A DNA stretch of 64,000 nucleotides from JAPUME01 sp027294185 (GCA_963555835.3 CAUVWZ020000002.1:186001-250000), one strand, 5' to 3'. Positions 8,093 to 16,818 are shown, numbered from the stretch's first letter. The notes: generated from the sequence alone by a model not told the origin. Translations and numbers: made by a program.

Positions 8093-8209
8093 TTACTCCG
8101 ACGACCGTTTCTCCAGGTATAAGAGAGCCCCTGCAAATACGGCCGTAACTCCCATCCAGAGAATGATGGCAATCCCGGGCATATGCGTGGCCAAGGCTGG
8201 AATGTTCAT
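8093..8209 (-). CDS. 38-residue single-span membrane peptide
   Basis: ATG at 8209 follows AGGAGG at a spacing of eight bases, one of the best ribosome sites in the window. The frame encodes 38 residues with one clear membrane helix (PGIAIILWMGVTAVFAGALL, about residues 11-30) and a charged tail (YLEKRSSE). It lies 138 bases downstream of the CPA2 antiporter on the same strand and may be its small partner, or an independent gene. I recognise no family. The size and topology resemble small accessory subunits of transporters and oxidases. Confidence 0.6.
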   Translation of the reverse strand: MNIPALATHMPGIAIILWMGVTAVFAGALLYLEKRSSE

Positions 8210-8254
8210 TTCTGGCCTCCTTTCCCCCGCCTGTTTAATTGGATGTCGTAGGGG

Positions 8255-8280
8255 ACGGATCGATACGGACGGATACGGAT
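8255..8280 (+). repeat. Short ACGGAT direct repeats
   Basis: ACGGAT occurs at 8255, 8269 and 8275, with an additional ACGG at 8265, giving a low-complexity stretch upstream of the 38-residue peptide gene. It may be a regulator site or simple slippage; nothing decides between them. Confidence 0.35.
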
Positions 8281-8347
8281 AGATTCGAGTAGTTGCGGTG
8301 GGATCGGCTTTTTTCCAAACCCCGCCCGTTATGTTGGATTGGAGGAT

Positions 8348-9682
8348 TTAGCTTTTGTTCTTGGTCTGAAACAGTATTTTCAACAAGGGGGGAGTTAAGA
8401 GGGTCGTTACCATAACCATCACGACCAGCGCCGACACGGTGGAGGGAGAAAATAGCGGCTCATCTCCGACCATGAGCTTGGCCCCGATTGCGGTGAAAAT
8501 CAACCCCACCTCGCCGCGGGGGATCATGCCCACGCCGACGACAATCCGATTGACACCTTTCTCGATTACCCCCAGCGAACAGACCTGCTTGCCGATGACG
8601 GCGGCCACGCTCAGCACGGCTGCAAAGGCCAGGATATTCATCGAGGCGAACGAGGTAAGGTCGACGCGCAGGCCCATCATCACGAAGAACACCGGCACAA
8701 CCAGGGTGGTGATGGGACGCACCAACTCGCCGATCTCTCTCTCGCCCCGTTGTCGGTACACCTCGAAGCAGGCCTCATCCAAAACCAGCCCGGCTGCGAA
8801 GGCTCCCACGATTGGGGCCAGGCCGATCCAACTTGCAAGCGCGGACATCGCAAAGCAGTGACCGATACTGAGAACCAGAGGAATTCCCGGCACACGAAAG
8901 TGGGCTCCCAGGCGGAGAGCGTGGGTGATTACCCACTTTCCCACAATGATGACTCCCGCCAGAAAGAGCAGGGCCTTGCCGATGATCCACAACACGGGCA
9001 GCAGTTTCACGGATGCATCGCCGCTACTGCCAATCGAGGTGACCAGCCCCGAGACGACGGCGAGAATGATCAAACCCAAAACGTCGTCAATGACTGCGGC
9101 GCCCAGGATAATCCGCGCCTCTTTACTTTTCGTCTTGTGGAGGTCTTGTAATACGCGCGCCGTGATGCCGACGCTTGTGGCGGCCAGCGTTGCCCCGATA
9201 AACAGGTGCACGTACCAGCCGGCCTCCGGCAGAAATAAGGAAGAGACTCCGTAGCCGAGCAGCATCGGCGCGACCACGCCCAATGCGGCTACAAGCATGG
9301 CGGACATACCCACTTCCACCAGCTCGTGCAGCTTCGATTCCAGCCCCACTTCAAAAAGCAGGAGAATGACTCCGACCTCAGCCGTCATCTCCAGGGCGCG
9401 GTCGCTCTTCAGGCTTTCGAAGCCGGCAAAACCGACCAGGAAGAGATTCCCCAGGACCATGCCGACTACCAATTCCCCCAGCACGGAGGGCATACTCAGC
9501 CGTTCAAAGGCCTCACCTCCCAGCTTGGCGGCAAGCAGGATGACAACTATTCCCAGCAGGTAGGTCGTCAGCGGACCTTCGCCGTGGCCGCTTCCCGCAT
9601 CGTGGGACTCCTGGCCGCCCCAGGCCGTAACGGATAGGAGCGATAGAACCAGTAGTGGAACGAGATAGGAGAATCGTCGCAT
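8348..9682 (-). CDS. CPA2-type cation:proton antiporter
   Basis: The 444-residue protein has an N-terminal signal-like segment (YLVPLLVLSLLSVTAWG), a short His-rich linker, then about 12 membrane helices in the Kef/NhaA-like CPA2 pattern. Typical segments are FERLSMPSVLGELVVGMVLG, GVILLLFEVGLESKL, the ATLAATSVGITARVLQDL helix and GAAVIDDVLGLIILAVVSG, whose paired Asp residues are the ion-binding site in this family. No C-terminal RCK/TrkA-N domain follows, so regulation differs from KefB/KefC. It likely exchanges Na+ or K+ for H+ across the inner membrane. The extra N-terminal extension is unusual but seen in environmental homologues. Confidence 0.85.
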   Translation of the reverse strand: MRRFSYLVPLLVLSLLSVTAWGGQESHDAGSGHGEGPLTTYLLGIVVILLAAKLGGEAFERLSMPSVLGELVVGMVLGNLFLVGFAGFESLKSDRALEMTAEVGVILLLFEVGLESKLHELVEVGMSAMLVAALGVVAPMLLGYGVSSLFLPEAGWYVHLFIGATLAATSVGITARVLQDLHKTKSKEARIILGAAVIDDVLGLIILAVVSGLVTSIGSSGDASVKLLPVLWIIGKALLFLAGVIIVGKWVITHALRLGAHFRVPGIPLVLSIGHCFAMSALASWIGLAPIVGAFAAGLVLDEACFEVYRQRGEREIGELVRPITTLVVPVFFVMMGLRVDLTSFASMNILAFAAVLSVAAVIGKQVCSLGVIEKGVNRIVVGVGMIPRGEVGLIFTAIGAKLMVGDEPLFSPSTVSALVVMVMVTTLLTPPLLKILFQTKNKS

Positions 9683-10168
9683 AGTGAGTTAAAGATCAAC
9701 CCTTCCCGGAAGTCTTACAGAATGGTCGAGACAGAGGTTCCCGTCAAGAGGTCTCGGGGAAAAAGTTTTGAGGCTCAGCCCTCTCGACCCGCTCAGGGAG
9801 CGTTCAAGAAGCGAGCGAGAGGTGGAGTCATTCTGCCCGCTTGAGGGGGCATCCTTAACCCGCCGCGGCGGTCGAAGAATCTCGCGCTCGAAGACCCACT
9901 GTCGAGGAGACCGGGTGCCGGAACCATCCCGGCGGTCCGGGATGTGTCCGATATACCGGGTAGCGCAGAACCCGCAGTCCGGTTCTGCGGCATTCCTATG
10001 GCCACAAACCGGAAAGACGCGAAACCTGGAAGGCCGGTCCCGGCATACCGGGACAGGTTCCGCGCTACCTTCTCTCCTCAGCCTGACCTGCCCGCGGGTG
10101 CCCCATCCCAGGATTCCTGTGGAAGGAAGTTTTTTCTAAGTTTCCTCTTATGAGTTCCCGGATGAGGC
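9683..10168. other. Gap of 486 bases, GC-rich, no convincing gene
   Basis: The gap lies upstream of the antiporter and downstream of the SRAP gene (both minus). Open frames here read as Arg/Ser/Pro-rich nonsense and are not supported. The right half is dominated by nested inverted repeats, described separately. The promoter for the antiporter must lie near 9683-9760 but no clear consensus was seen. Confidence 0.6.
9926..10069. repeat. Cluster of nested hairpins
   Basis: Three perfect hairpins lie in a row: ATCCCGG-CGGT-CCGGGAT (9926-9943), CGCAGAACC, an 8-base loop, GGTTCTGCG (9964-9989) and GTCCCGG-CATA-CCGGGAC (10037-10054). In addition GGTAGCGCAGAACC (9959-9972) pairs at 13 of 14 positions with GGTTCCGCGCTACC (10056-10069), which would enclose the middle part and compete with the second hairpin. 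This may be a repeated palindromic (REP-like) element, a terminator cluster or a switching RNA. No T-tract follows any stem. Confidence 0.6.
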
Positions 10169-10855
10169 CTAATCCCTGGTCGAAATCTTTACAGGTTGAA
10201 CACATTCAGGGACATCGTTTTTCGGCGAATTGACGATGACGGATACATCGTAGGCTTCGAGCGCATTCGCAGGGTAGGGAGTCAAAAGAGGTGTAAGGCG
10301 GGTCACATCTTTCAAGTTCGGGTCCAGCCAAAGATCCTCGTCCTCCGGCTGGAGTATCACCGGCATTCGGTCGTGGACGGGACGAAGCAGCTCGTTCGCC
10401 TGTGTGGTGATAATGGTAAAGGTATGGAGCAGGCTTCCATCCGGCTTTTTCCAGATGTCCCAAAGCCCGGCGAATGCAAACGGCTCGCGGCTGGGGAGCA
10501 CAAAGCGAATCGGAATTTTCTTCCCTTCGCCTTCCCCTTTGCGCCACTCGTAGAAGCCGTCGGCCAGGATGAGGCATCGTCTCTCACGAAACGGTTTTCG
10601 GAAGCTCGGTTTTTGAGGAAGTGTTTCCGCGCGAGCGTTGATCATTTTGGTGCCGATGGAAGCCTCTTTGGCCCAGAAGGGGACCAGGCCCCACCGCATC
10701 ATGCGGATGGTGTTATTCTCCTCGCAGATCACCACCGGCGCTTCCTGTCCCGGGGCGAGGTTGTACCTCGGCTCCAGACTTATTTGTTCAGCGGAGAATC
10801 CAAACCGTCTCTGGAGTATCGTCAATCCGCTGGTTAGCGTGTAGCGTCCGCACAT
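10169..10855 (-). CDS. yedK: SRAP (HMCES/YedK) family DNA-protein crosslink protein
   Basis: The protein starts MCGRYTL, with the catalytic Cys at position 2 that forms a covalent link to abasic sites in single-stranded DNA. Other family marks are NARAETL, the GFYEW segment with the active-site Glu and HDRMPVIL with the active-site His. The 228-residue length is normal. It protects abasic sites during replication. The gene stands alone, divergent from the CehA-like gene. Confidence 0.9.
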   Translation of the reverse strand: MCGRYTLTSGLTILQRRFGFSAEQISLEPRYNLAPGQEAPVVICEENNTIRMMRWGLVPFWAKEASIGTKMINARAETLPQKPSFRKPFRERRCLILADGFYEWRKGEGEGKKIPIRFVLPSREPFAFAGLWDIWKKPDGSLLHTFTIITTQANELLRPVHDRMPVILQPEDEDLWLDPNLKDVTRLTPLLTPYPANALEAYDVSVIVNSPKNDVPECVQPVKISTRD

Positions 10856-10920
10856 GCGACTCTTCCACTTTGAATTGCAACGAAAACCATTCTAAATCCT
10901 CCGCTGTCTTTGGGCCAGCC

Positions 10921-10950
10921 TTGACAACGCTCCCCAGGGAAGGCTAGGCT
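10921..10950 (+). promoter_or_regulatory. Putative sigma-70 promoter for the CehA-like gene
   Basis: TTGACA at 10921-10926 is a perfect -35 box, followed after 18 bases by TAGGCT (10945-10950), a moderate -10. Transcription would start near 10957, about 25 bases before the ATG at 10981. The -10 is imperfect. Confidence 0.5.
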
Positions 10951-10980
10951 TGGCCGCGCTGGATTTTAGGGAGGCCGACC

Positions 10981-13275
10981 ATGGTGGAGATTCGACGAGG
11001 TCTGGAACGAGCTTCGGGATTTGTCCTTCTTGCGGTGCTGCTCATCCCATTGGGTTCGACGGGGCAGGAGCTTCCCCTGGTGCGAACCGTCGACCTTCAG
11101 CCGCTCGCCGCTCAGGCCCTGCGGCTCATAGAAACCATGGATTATCTGGGGTCGCCTCTCGATCCTGCCGACCAGGCGCTGCTGCGCCAGGCTGCCGAGG
11201 CAAGGAATCCCGCCGAAGATATTGTGAGCATCCAGAAAGTGCTCGACAATTATACGCTGATCGATGTTCGTATCGATCCGGAAAGTCGCGTCAAGGTGGA
11301 CCAGGGTTTGGCTCCTGCGGAGCTGGTCGAACAGGGTTGGCGGACTTTCCTGGTCAAAGTGAGAAATGAGGCGAACGTTACCGCGGAGCTCCGTGTTGAG
11401 AGTCCGAACGCCGGCCCGGTTTATACGCGCTCGACCGGCAATCCCAGTCCCGATCAGATTCTCAAGCCCGCCGATCAAATGAATCGCTGGCTCGACCTGT
11501 TCCTTTATAAGTTGCGGCCCATGCGCCCGCGACTCTCCGGGCTTGAGTTGGAATACACCATCCTCCAGGTCTATAGCCGCGACCGCGGGAAGCGTGAGGC
11601 CAGGATCAGCTTCAACGTGGGGCAGGGAACTCAGGACATCGGTTTCCGCAACGACTTGAACCTTGTCTTTAACTCCCGGCCTTCGATCGATGTGACGCTC
11701 AGGATATTCGATGAGAAGGGAGAGCCGACCACCGCCTCCTTCATATTCCGAGACCCTCAGGGGCACGTTTATCCGTCGCAAGCCAAACGACTGGCTCCCG
11801 ATTTTCCCTTCCACCCGCAGGTTTACCGCTCCGACGGAGAATCGCTCAAGCTGCCGCCGGGTACCTACAGCGTGGAATATACGCGCGGGCCGGAGTATCA
11901 CCTGAAACACGACACGGTGGAAATCGCCGCGGGCCGCCCGCAGGCGCTCACCTTCCGCCTGGACCGTTGGATTCGCCCCTCGGATTGGGGCTGGTATTCG
12001 GGCGATCATCACATTCATGCAGCCGGCTGCGCTCACTACGAAGACCCCACGCAGGGAGTCTTTCCCCAGGACATGATTCGGCATATCAAGGGGGAAGCCT
12101 TGAACGTCGGTAACGTCCTGACCTGGGGGCCGTGCTTCTATTTCCAGAAACAGTTTTTCGAAGCGAAGGTGAGCAGCCTTTCGACGCGGGAAAATCTGAT
12201 GCGTTATGACGTCGAGGTCTCCGGCTTTCCTTCCAGCCACAGCGGGCACCTGACGCTTTTGAAGCTGAACCAGCAGGAGTACCCCGGCACCAGGAGGATT
12301 GAAGACTGGCCCACCTGGGACCTCCCTATTCTGAAATGGGCGCGGAGCCAGGGGGCCGTCGTGGGGTTCGCGCATTCGGGCTGGGGACTCGAAGTTGAAA
12401 CCGAGAAGCTCCCTCACTACGAGATGCCTCCTTTCGACGGCATCGGCGCCAATGAATACATCGTGGACGTGACGCACGACATGGTGGATTTTATCTCTAC
12501 GATGGATACTCCGGCGCACTGGGAACTGAACATCTGGTATCACACGCTGAACACCGGCTTCCGAACCCGCATCAGCGGCGAGACGGATTTCCCCTGCATT
12601 TACGGTGAGCGCGTCGGCCTGGGGCGGGTTTACGTAAAGCTGGACGAAGCGCTCAGCTACGATGGTTGGGTGGAAGGCTTGCGCAGGGGACGCTCCTACG
12701 TTTCCGACGGAAAAAGCCATCTGATGGATTTCCGCCTGAATGGTCTCTTCGTGGGTACCGAGGGGAGCGAGGTCAGGTTGGCTGCGCCGGGCAAGGTCCG
12801 AGTGACGGCGCGCGTGGCGGCTTTATTAAAAGAGCAACCGAACGAAGCCACCGAAGCGCTTCGTAACCTGCCCCTCGACCGGAAGCCCTACTGGGATATC
12901 GAGCGGGCTCGCCTCAGCCAGTCGCGGCAGGTGCCGGTCGAGCTGGTGGTGAACGGGTACCCGGTGGCGAAGAAGAGTATCGTTGCCGACGGTTCCATTC
13001 AGGATGTGTCTTTTGAGGTTCTCATCGAGCGGAGCAGTTGGGTGGCGATGCGTATCTTTCCCTCGTCTCACACGAATCCCATCTTCGTCGTGATGGACGG
13101 AAAACCGATTCGCGCCTCGCGCAGAAGCGCGCAGTGGTGCCTGGATGCGGTGGATCAATGCTGGAACCGGAAGCGGACTCGAATCGCCCCTCCGGAAATT
13201 GCCGAAGCTCAAAAAGCTTATGAGCATGCTCGCCGGGTTTATCGTAGAATCCTGGCAGAAAGCGAAGTCGAATGA
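10981..13275 (+). CDS. CehA/McbA family metallohydrolase, secreted
   Basis: The 764-residue protein has a signal sequence (FVLLAVLLIPLGSTGQ), an N-terminal region of about 220 residues, a beta-sandwich-like middle, and a PHP-type metal domain. The PHP entry motif GDHHIHAAG is at about 341-349; GNVLTWGP, GFAHSGWG and SGETDFPC supply later metal-binding His and Asp residues. CehA and McbA hydrolyse carbamate esters, but the family is broad and the substrate here is unknown. It is probably periplasmic. An in-frame long antisense ORF is a codon-bias shadow. A possible promoter lies at 10921-10950. Confidence 0.8.
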   Translation: MVEIRRGLERASGFVLLAVLLIPLGSTGQELPLVRTVDLQPLAAQALRLIETMDYLGSPLDPADQALLRQAAEARNPAEDIVSIQKVLDNYTLIDVRIDPESRVKVDQGLAPAELVEQGWRTFLVKVRNEANVTAELRVESPNAGPVYTRSTGNPSPDQILKPADQMNRWLDLFLYKLRPMRPRLSGLELEYTILQVYSRDRGKREARISFNVGQGTQDIGFRNDLNLVFNSRPSIDVTLRIFDEKGEPTTASFIFRDPQGHVYPSQAKRLAPDFPFHPQVYRSDGESLKLPPGTYSVEYTRGPEYHLKHDTVEIAAGRPQALTFRLDRWIRPSDWGWYSGDHHIHAAGCAHYEDPTQGVFPQDMIRHIKGEALNVGNVLTWGPCFYFQKQFFEAKVSSLSTRENLMRYDVEVSGFPSSHSGHLTLLKLNQQEYPGTRRIEDWPTWDLPILKWARSQGAVVGFAHSGWGLEVETEKLPHYEMPPFDGIGANEYIVDVTHDMVDFISTMDTPAHWELNIWYHTLNTGFRTRISGETDFPCIYGERVGLGRVYVKLDEALSYDGWVEGLRRGRSYVSDGKSHLMDFRLNGLFVGTEGSEVRLAAPGKVRVTARVAALLKEQPNEATEALRNLPLDRKPYWDIERARLSQSRQVPVELVVNGYPVAKKSIVADGSIQDVSFEVLIERSSWVAMRIFPSSHTNPIFVVMDGKPIRASRRSAQWCLDAVDQCWNRKRTRIAPPEIAEAQKAYEHARRVYRRILAESEVE

Positions 13276-13342
13276 GCATGAGAGACTCTGATCGAAGTCA
13301 AAGGACGTTCTGGGGAGCCAGAGAGAGTGAGGTCCACTCGAT

Positions 13343-13699
13343 ATGACGGCATGGCCACAGGAACGGAGAAGTACACCGAGGTATTCTTTTGATGCGACGG
13401 CCCTGATCAAAACCACAGGGAAGGAGGAATTTTCCCGGGTTCGGGTGGTGGGTTTGGGGATTGCCGGTTGTCGGATTGAAGTCAACCGGCGGCTGGCGGA
13501 GAACCAGCAATTTCAATTGACCATCCGCCCAAACGGCGAGCAGATCGTGGCCAACGTCACTGTCCGGTATTGGAATGCCAAAGGGTTTGCGGGAGTCCGC
13601 TTCACGGGGCTGTCGCCGGAGGCGAAAAAACGCCTGAAACGTCTGGTCGATTACATCTCCAAGACCTTCACGGAAACCGACAAAAAATCTTCGACTTAA
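13343..13699 (+). CDS. PilZ domain protein
   Basis: A single PilZ domain of 118 residues: RRSTPR near residue 7 fits the RxxxR cyclic-di-GMP loop, followed by strands RVVGLGIAGCRIEV (in place of the usual D/NxSxxG) and ANVTVRYWNAKGFAGVRF, then the helix LSPEAKKRLKRLVDYI. The D/NxSxxG motif is changed to GLGIAG, so ligand binding is uncertain. It may bind cyclic-di-GMP or act as a partner-binding PilZ. It converges on rlmH with a 33-base gap. Confidence 0.75.
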   Translation: MTAWPQERRSTPRYSFDATALIKTTGKEEFSRVRVVGLGIAGCRIEVNRRLAENQQFQLTIRPNGEQIVANVTVRYWNAKGFAGVRFTGLSPEAKKRLKRLVDYISKTFTETDKKSST

Positions 13700-13732
13700 G
13701 CGCCTCTCCGTTGAGATCGTCCCTCAAGCCGC

Positions 13733-14191
13733 CTAGCGCGAATACGGGTGGCCTCGCAGGATTGCAAATCCCCGATACACTTGTTCAGCCAGCAGAGCCC
13801 GCGCCCATTCGTGGGTCAGCGTCATACGGGTGAGCGACAATCGCATGTCGGCCTTTTCGAGGAAGGCAGGGGAGAAGCCCTCCGGTCCCCCCAGCACGAA
13901 CAGCAATTCCTTTGTGCCTCGCAAAGCGTGTTCGCCCAACCAATGGGAGAATTCCTGGGAACTCATTTGACGCCCGCCCGGTTCAAGGAAAATCTTAAAA
14001 GCGCTCTTGTGCCGGCGGAGCAATCGTTGCTGGTCGGAAGTTAAACGGGAAGTCCGGCTGCGCCCTTTGGAATCTTTCATCTCTTCCACGCGGAAATCCG
14101 CAAAACCCTGAAGACGCTTGCTGTATTCGGCAATCAAGGCCCGAAGATTTGCGTCTTTGGTTTTTCCTTCCCAGCAAAAGTGAATCCGCAT
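13733..14191 (-). CDS. rlmH: 23S rRNA pseudouridine-1915 N3-methyltransferase
   Basis: The 152-residue protein has the SPOUT knot of RlmH: LFVLGGPEGF around 110, and the C-terminal SLTRMTLTHEWARALLAEQ and a YRGFAILRGHPYSR-type end, with the conserved final His-Pro-Tyr. It methylates pseudouridine 1915 in helix 69 of 23S rRNA using SAM. It is the last gene of the rplU-rpmA-obgE-nadD-rsfS-rlmH block, 51 bases after rsfS. Confidence 0.92.
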   Translation of the reverse strand: MRIHFCWEGKTKDANLRALIAEYSKRLQGFADFRVEEMKDSKGRSRTSRLTSDQQRLLRRHKSAFKIFLEPGGRQMSSQEFSHWLGEHALRGTKELLFVLGGPEGFSPAFLEKADMRLSLTRMTLTHEWARALLAEQVYRGFAILRGHPYSR

Positions 14192-14242
14192 TTCAAGCTC
14201 GTAGAGAGAGTTTTCCGAGGAACAGAGAGGTCTATCTTAGAA

Positions 14243-14629
14243 TTAAGTTCGCCCTGGAAATGGAAGGTCAGGCGGGGATGGCTTCTCGATCTCTTTGGGC
14301 AATTCAATGTGAGGAGCGGTTCCCCAGAGCCGCTCCAGGTCGTAGAATTCACGCGCGCGCCGAGAGAAGATGTGCACCACGAAGTCGAAGAAATCGATCA
14401 GCACCCATTCGGCCGCTCGGTATCCTTCCACGTGCAGGGGGGGAGCGCCCGACTTCTTGAGCGCCTCCAGAATGGAGTCGCTTACACTCTGAATCTGGCG
14501 GGTAGAGGTGCCGGAGAAGATCAGGAAATAATCTGTAAAAGAACAGACCTCTCGCATGTCGAGCAGGCAAATGTCCTGCGCCTTGTTATCCTGCGCAATC
14601 TCGATTGTGAGTTGAAGAGAGGGAGTCAT
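14243..14629 (-). CDS. rsfS: Ribosomal silencing factor
   Basis: I start the gene at ATG 14629 because this gives a 128-residue RsfS of normal size and overlaps the nadD stop as ATGA, implying translational coupling. Family marks are DICLLDMREVCSFTDYF, IFSGTSTRQIQSVSDSI and EWVLIDFFDFVVHIF. RsfS binds ribosomal protein L14 and blocks subunit joining when nutrients are short. Longer upstream starts would run inside nadD and are not needed. The C-terminal tail is Pro-rich. Confidence 0.92.
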   Translation of the reverse strand: MTPSLQLTIEIAQDNKAQDICLLDMREVCSFTDYFLIFSGTSTRQIQSVSDSILEALKKSGAPPLHVEGYRAAEWVLIDFFDFVVHIFSRRAREFYDLERLWGTAPHIELPKEIEKPSPPDLPFPGRT

Positions 14630-15258
14630 TTCGAAAATTCCGCCCTCTTGGGCGAGTAAAGCCGCACTTTTCGAATGTATTCCGCCACAGGACCGGGAAC
14701 CCATTTCGTGAGTGAGCCGGACCGCCGGGCAGCCTGCCGGATGGCGCGCGCCGAAGCCGTTTCGCGAATCCCGTTCAGGTAGTGTAGCGTCGTTTTCGTT
14801 GCTGCAAGCTCTTTTCGCGTAGGTTCCGGGATCGGATTGCGGGCAAACCCGGGCCGGGAAACTACAATAAAGTTCACCAGTTGAAACAATTTCTGCCAGC
14901 TTCGCCAGGTGTGAATTTCCAGGAACGCATCGATTCCGATCAGAAAGTAGAGTTTGTCGTTGGGCTTCAGATTTCGACGCACACGGCGCACGGTGTCCAC
15001 GGAATAGCAAACCTTGTTTCCCGGTCTCGGGGCTTCGAGAAGCGAAGGAATGAATCGAGGATTGCCCGCACAGGCGAGCGACACCATGCTGTAGCGGTGG
15101 TCGAAGGCGGTAAGCGGTTCGCGTGTTTTGTGAGGCGGGTGGCCGGAGGGGACAAACAGGACGCGGTCCAGGCTGAAACCGCGAACTGCCGCCGCCGCGG
15201 CTTTCAGGTGTCCCACATGAATCGGATCAAAAGTTCCGCCAAAAAGAGCGATCTTCAA
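14626..15258 (-). CDS. nadD: Nicotinate-nucleotide adenylyltransferase
   Basis: The enzyme adenylates nicotinate mononucleotide in NAD synthesis. The nucleotidyltransferase signature GGTFDPIHVGHL is at the N-terminus and VPSGHPPHK follows; the late SVDTVRR stands near the usual ISSTxxR region. I choose the TTG at 15258, which overlaps the obgE stop as TTGA and begins LKIALFGG, giving a normal 210 residues. The longer frame to 15369 would overlap obgE by 115 bases and adds a low-complexity leader. An AGGAGG at 16 bases upstream is too far to be ideal, so coupling is likely. Confidence 0.9.
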   Translation of the reverse strand: MKIALFGGTFDPIHVGHLKAAAAAVRGFSLDRVLFVPSGHPPHKTREPLTAFDHRYSMVSLACAGNPRFIPSLLEAPRPGNKVCYSVDTVRRVRRNLKPNDKLYFLIGIDAFLEIHTWRSWQKLFQLVNFIVVSRPGFARNPIPEPTRKELAATKTTLHYLNGIRETASARAIRQAARRSGSLTKWVPGPVAEYIRKVRLYSPKRAEFSK

Positions 15259-16343
15259 CGTTCGGTGGAAGCCACCTCCTGAGGCGATTTCGGCTCGGCG
15301 GGAGGGAGAGTCGGATTCTCTTCCTCCGCGGGTTGCGACGCCCTGGAAATCTCCTGGAGCTTTTTCCATATGGCCTCTTTCAATTCTTTCAGGCCCTGGC
15401 CGGTCTGGGAAGAGATTTCAAAGAGGTTCCGGTGCGTGTCGAAGCAGAATTTCCGCAGGGAAGTTAAACGGTCGGACCCGGACACCGCATCAACCTTTGA
15501 CGCCACCACGATCACGGGCTTCTCGGCCACCTTCGGGCTGAATCTCGAGAGCTCACGCGCCACGATCTGAAAATTCTTTTCCACATCTCCCTCTGAGGGC
15601 TCGGAAACATCAACCAAATGGAGCAGAAGGCGGGTCCGTTCGATGTGCCGCAGGAAACGGGTACCCAGGCCGTGGCCCTCGTGCGCACCTTCGATCAGTC
15701 CGGGAATGTCGGCCATCACAAAGGAGCGTTCCACGTCGAGAGCGACGACACCAAGCTGAGGCACAAGCGTCGTGAAGGGATATTCGGCGATTTTTGGCCG
15801 CGCCGCGCTCAGACGGGAAATAAGTGTGGATTTTCCCACGTTGGGAAACCCCACCAAGCCTACATCTGCCAGCAGCTTCAACACAAGGCGTAAGCGCAGC
15901 TTCCGGCCTTCGCGGCCGGGGGTCGAAAACCGCGGTGCCTGCCGTGTGGAAGTGGTGAAGCGTGCGTTGCCGCGGCCTCCCCGTCCACCGGGAGCTGCGT
16001 TGAAACGCTGTCCGGGCTCCTGAAAGTCAAAAAGATTTTCCCCTGACTCAAGATCGAAAATGAGTGTGCCGACAGGCACTTCGATGAGGGAGGATTTGCC
16101 GTCTCGCCCGTGGCGGTTTGATCCCTCACCGTGACGCCCGCGTTCGGCCTCGAACTGGGGAGTGTAGCGCAGGTGAAGCAAAGTATTCATATGTGGATTG
16201 CTCTCGATTACGATGTCGCCGCCCTTTCCTCCGTCGCCCCCACTCGGGCCGCCGCGCGCGACGAATTTCTCACGCCGGAAGGCAACGCAACCGTTCCCCC
16301 CGTCGCCCGCTTTGACCAGGATTTTGACCTCGTCAATGAACAT
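15255..16343 (-). CDS. obgE: Obg-family GTPase
   Basis: The 362-residue protein has the glycine-rich Obg fold (GGPSGGDGGKGG, residues 31-42; further Gly-rich loops near 119-125) and a G domain: G1 GFPNVGKS at 165-172, G3 DIPGLIEGAHEG, and ASKVDA as the G4-like motif. Obg GTPases bind the 50S subunit and act in ribosome maturation and stress control. The C-terminus is a short Glu/Pro-rich tail, without a clear OCT domain. It is coupled to nadD by a 4-base overlap. Confidence 0.93.
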   Translation of the reverse strand: MFIDEVKILVKAGDGGNGCVAFRREKFVARGGPSGGDGGKGGDIVIESNPHMNTLLHLRYTPQFEAERGRHGEGSNRHGRDGKSSLIEVPVGTLIFDLESGENLFDFQEPGQRFNAAPGGRGGRGNARFTTSTRQAPRFSTPGREGRKLRLRLVLKLLADVGLVGFPNVGKSTLISRLSAARPKIAEYPFTTLVPQLGVVALDVERSFVMADIPGLIEGAHEGHGLGTRFLRHIERTRLLLHLVDVSEPSEGDVEKNFQIVARELSRFSPKVAEKPVIVVASKVDAVSGSDRLTSLRKFCFDTHRNLFEISSQTGQGLKELKEAIWKKLQEISRASQPAEEENPTLPPAEPKSPQEVASTER

Positions 16344-16502
16344 TATAGATAGGCTGAATACTGAATATCCCGCGTCTTCCTGATGACGTGGGGTGCGGGT
16401 CGTGCCTTGATGGATGATTGGAACAGATTCTTGTCATAAAAAACAATGCCGGCGGCAACTCCGAGCGAGAGGGAGATTTGCACACCGGCGGCGTGGTAGA
16501 GA

Positions 16503-16766
16503 TTAATTCGCTGCGGGGACCAGTACGCTCACAAAGCGTCCCATGCTTCCTCGGTCTGTGTACTTTACGGTTCCCGTGACCTTGGCGAATAGGGTGTCAT
16601 CGCGTCCCCGCCCGACGTTCACACCGGGTTTGATTCGGGTTCCCCGCTGGCGGACCAGAATCGAGCCGCCGGAAACGAACTGGCCGCCATACCGCTTCAC
16701 GCCCAGCCGTTGCCCGTGGGAATCACGCCCGTTTCTTGAACTACCCAACCCTCTTTTATGTGCCAT
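16503..16766 (-). CDS. rpmA: 50S ribosomal protein L27
   Basis: The 87-residue protein begins MAHKRGLGSSRNGRDSHGQR and continues with the L27 core (GGSILVRQRGTRIKPG, GRDDTLFA). The N-terminal tail reaches the peptidyl-transferase centre. The start lacks the cleavable N-terminal extension seen in Firmicutes. It is 52 bases after rplU; a 159-base gap before obgE holds nothing I can name. Confidence 0.95.
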   Translation of the reverse strand: MAHKRGLGSSRNGRDSHGQRLGVKRYGGQFVSGGSILVRQRGTRIKPGVNVGRGRDDTLFAKVTGTVKYTDRGSMGRFVSVLVPAAN

Positions 16767-16818
16767 TTCTCTTCCTCATTCGTCGCGTGCTCGAAAAACG
16801 AGTCCCCGGATGGGGGAG

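Noticed and set aside
9768..10139. Plus-strand ORF of 123 codons in the hairpin-rich gap
   Set aside because: Arg/Ser/Pro-rich nonsense overlapping several hairpins, without ribosome site.
10966..12720. 584-codon open frame on the minus strand opposite the CehA-like gene
   Set aside because: Its product has no recognisable motif and is rich in Arg/Pro/His, as expected from the antisense of a GC-rich gene. The plus-strand gene has a signal peptide and metal motifs.
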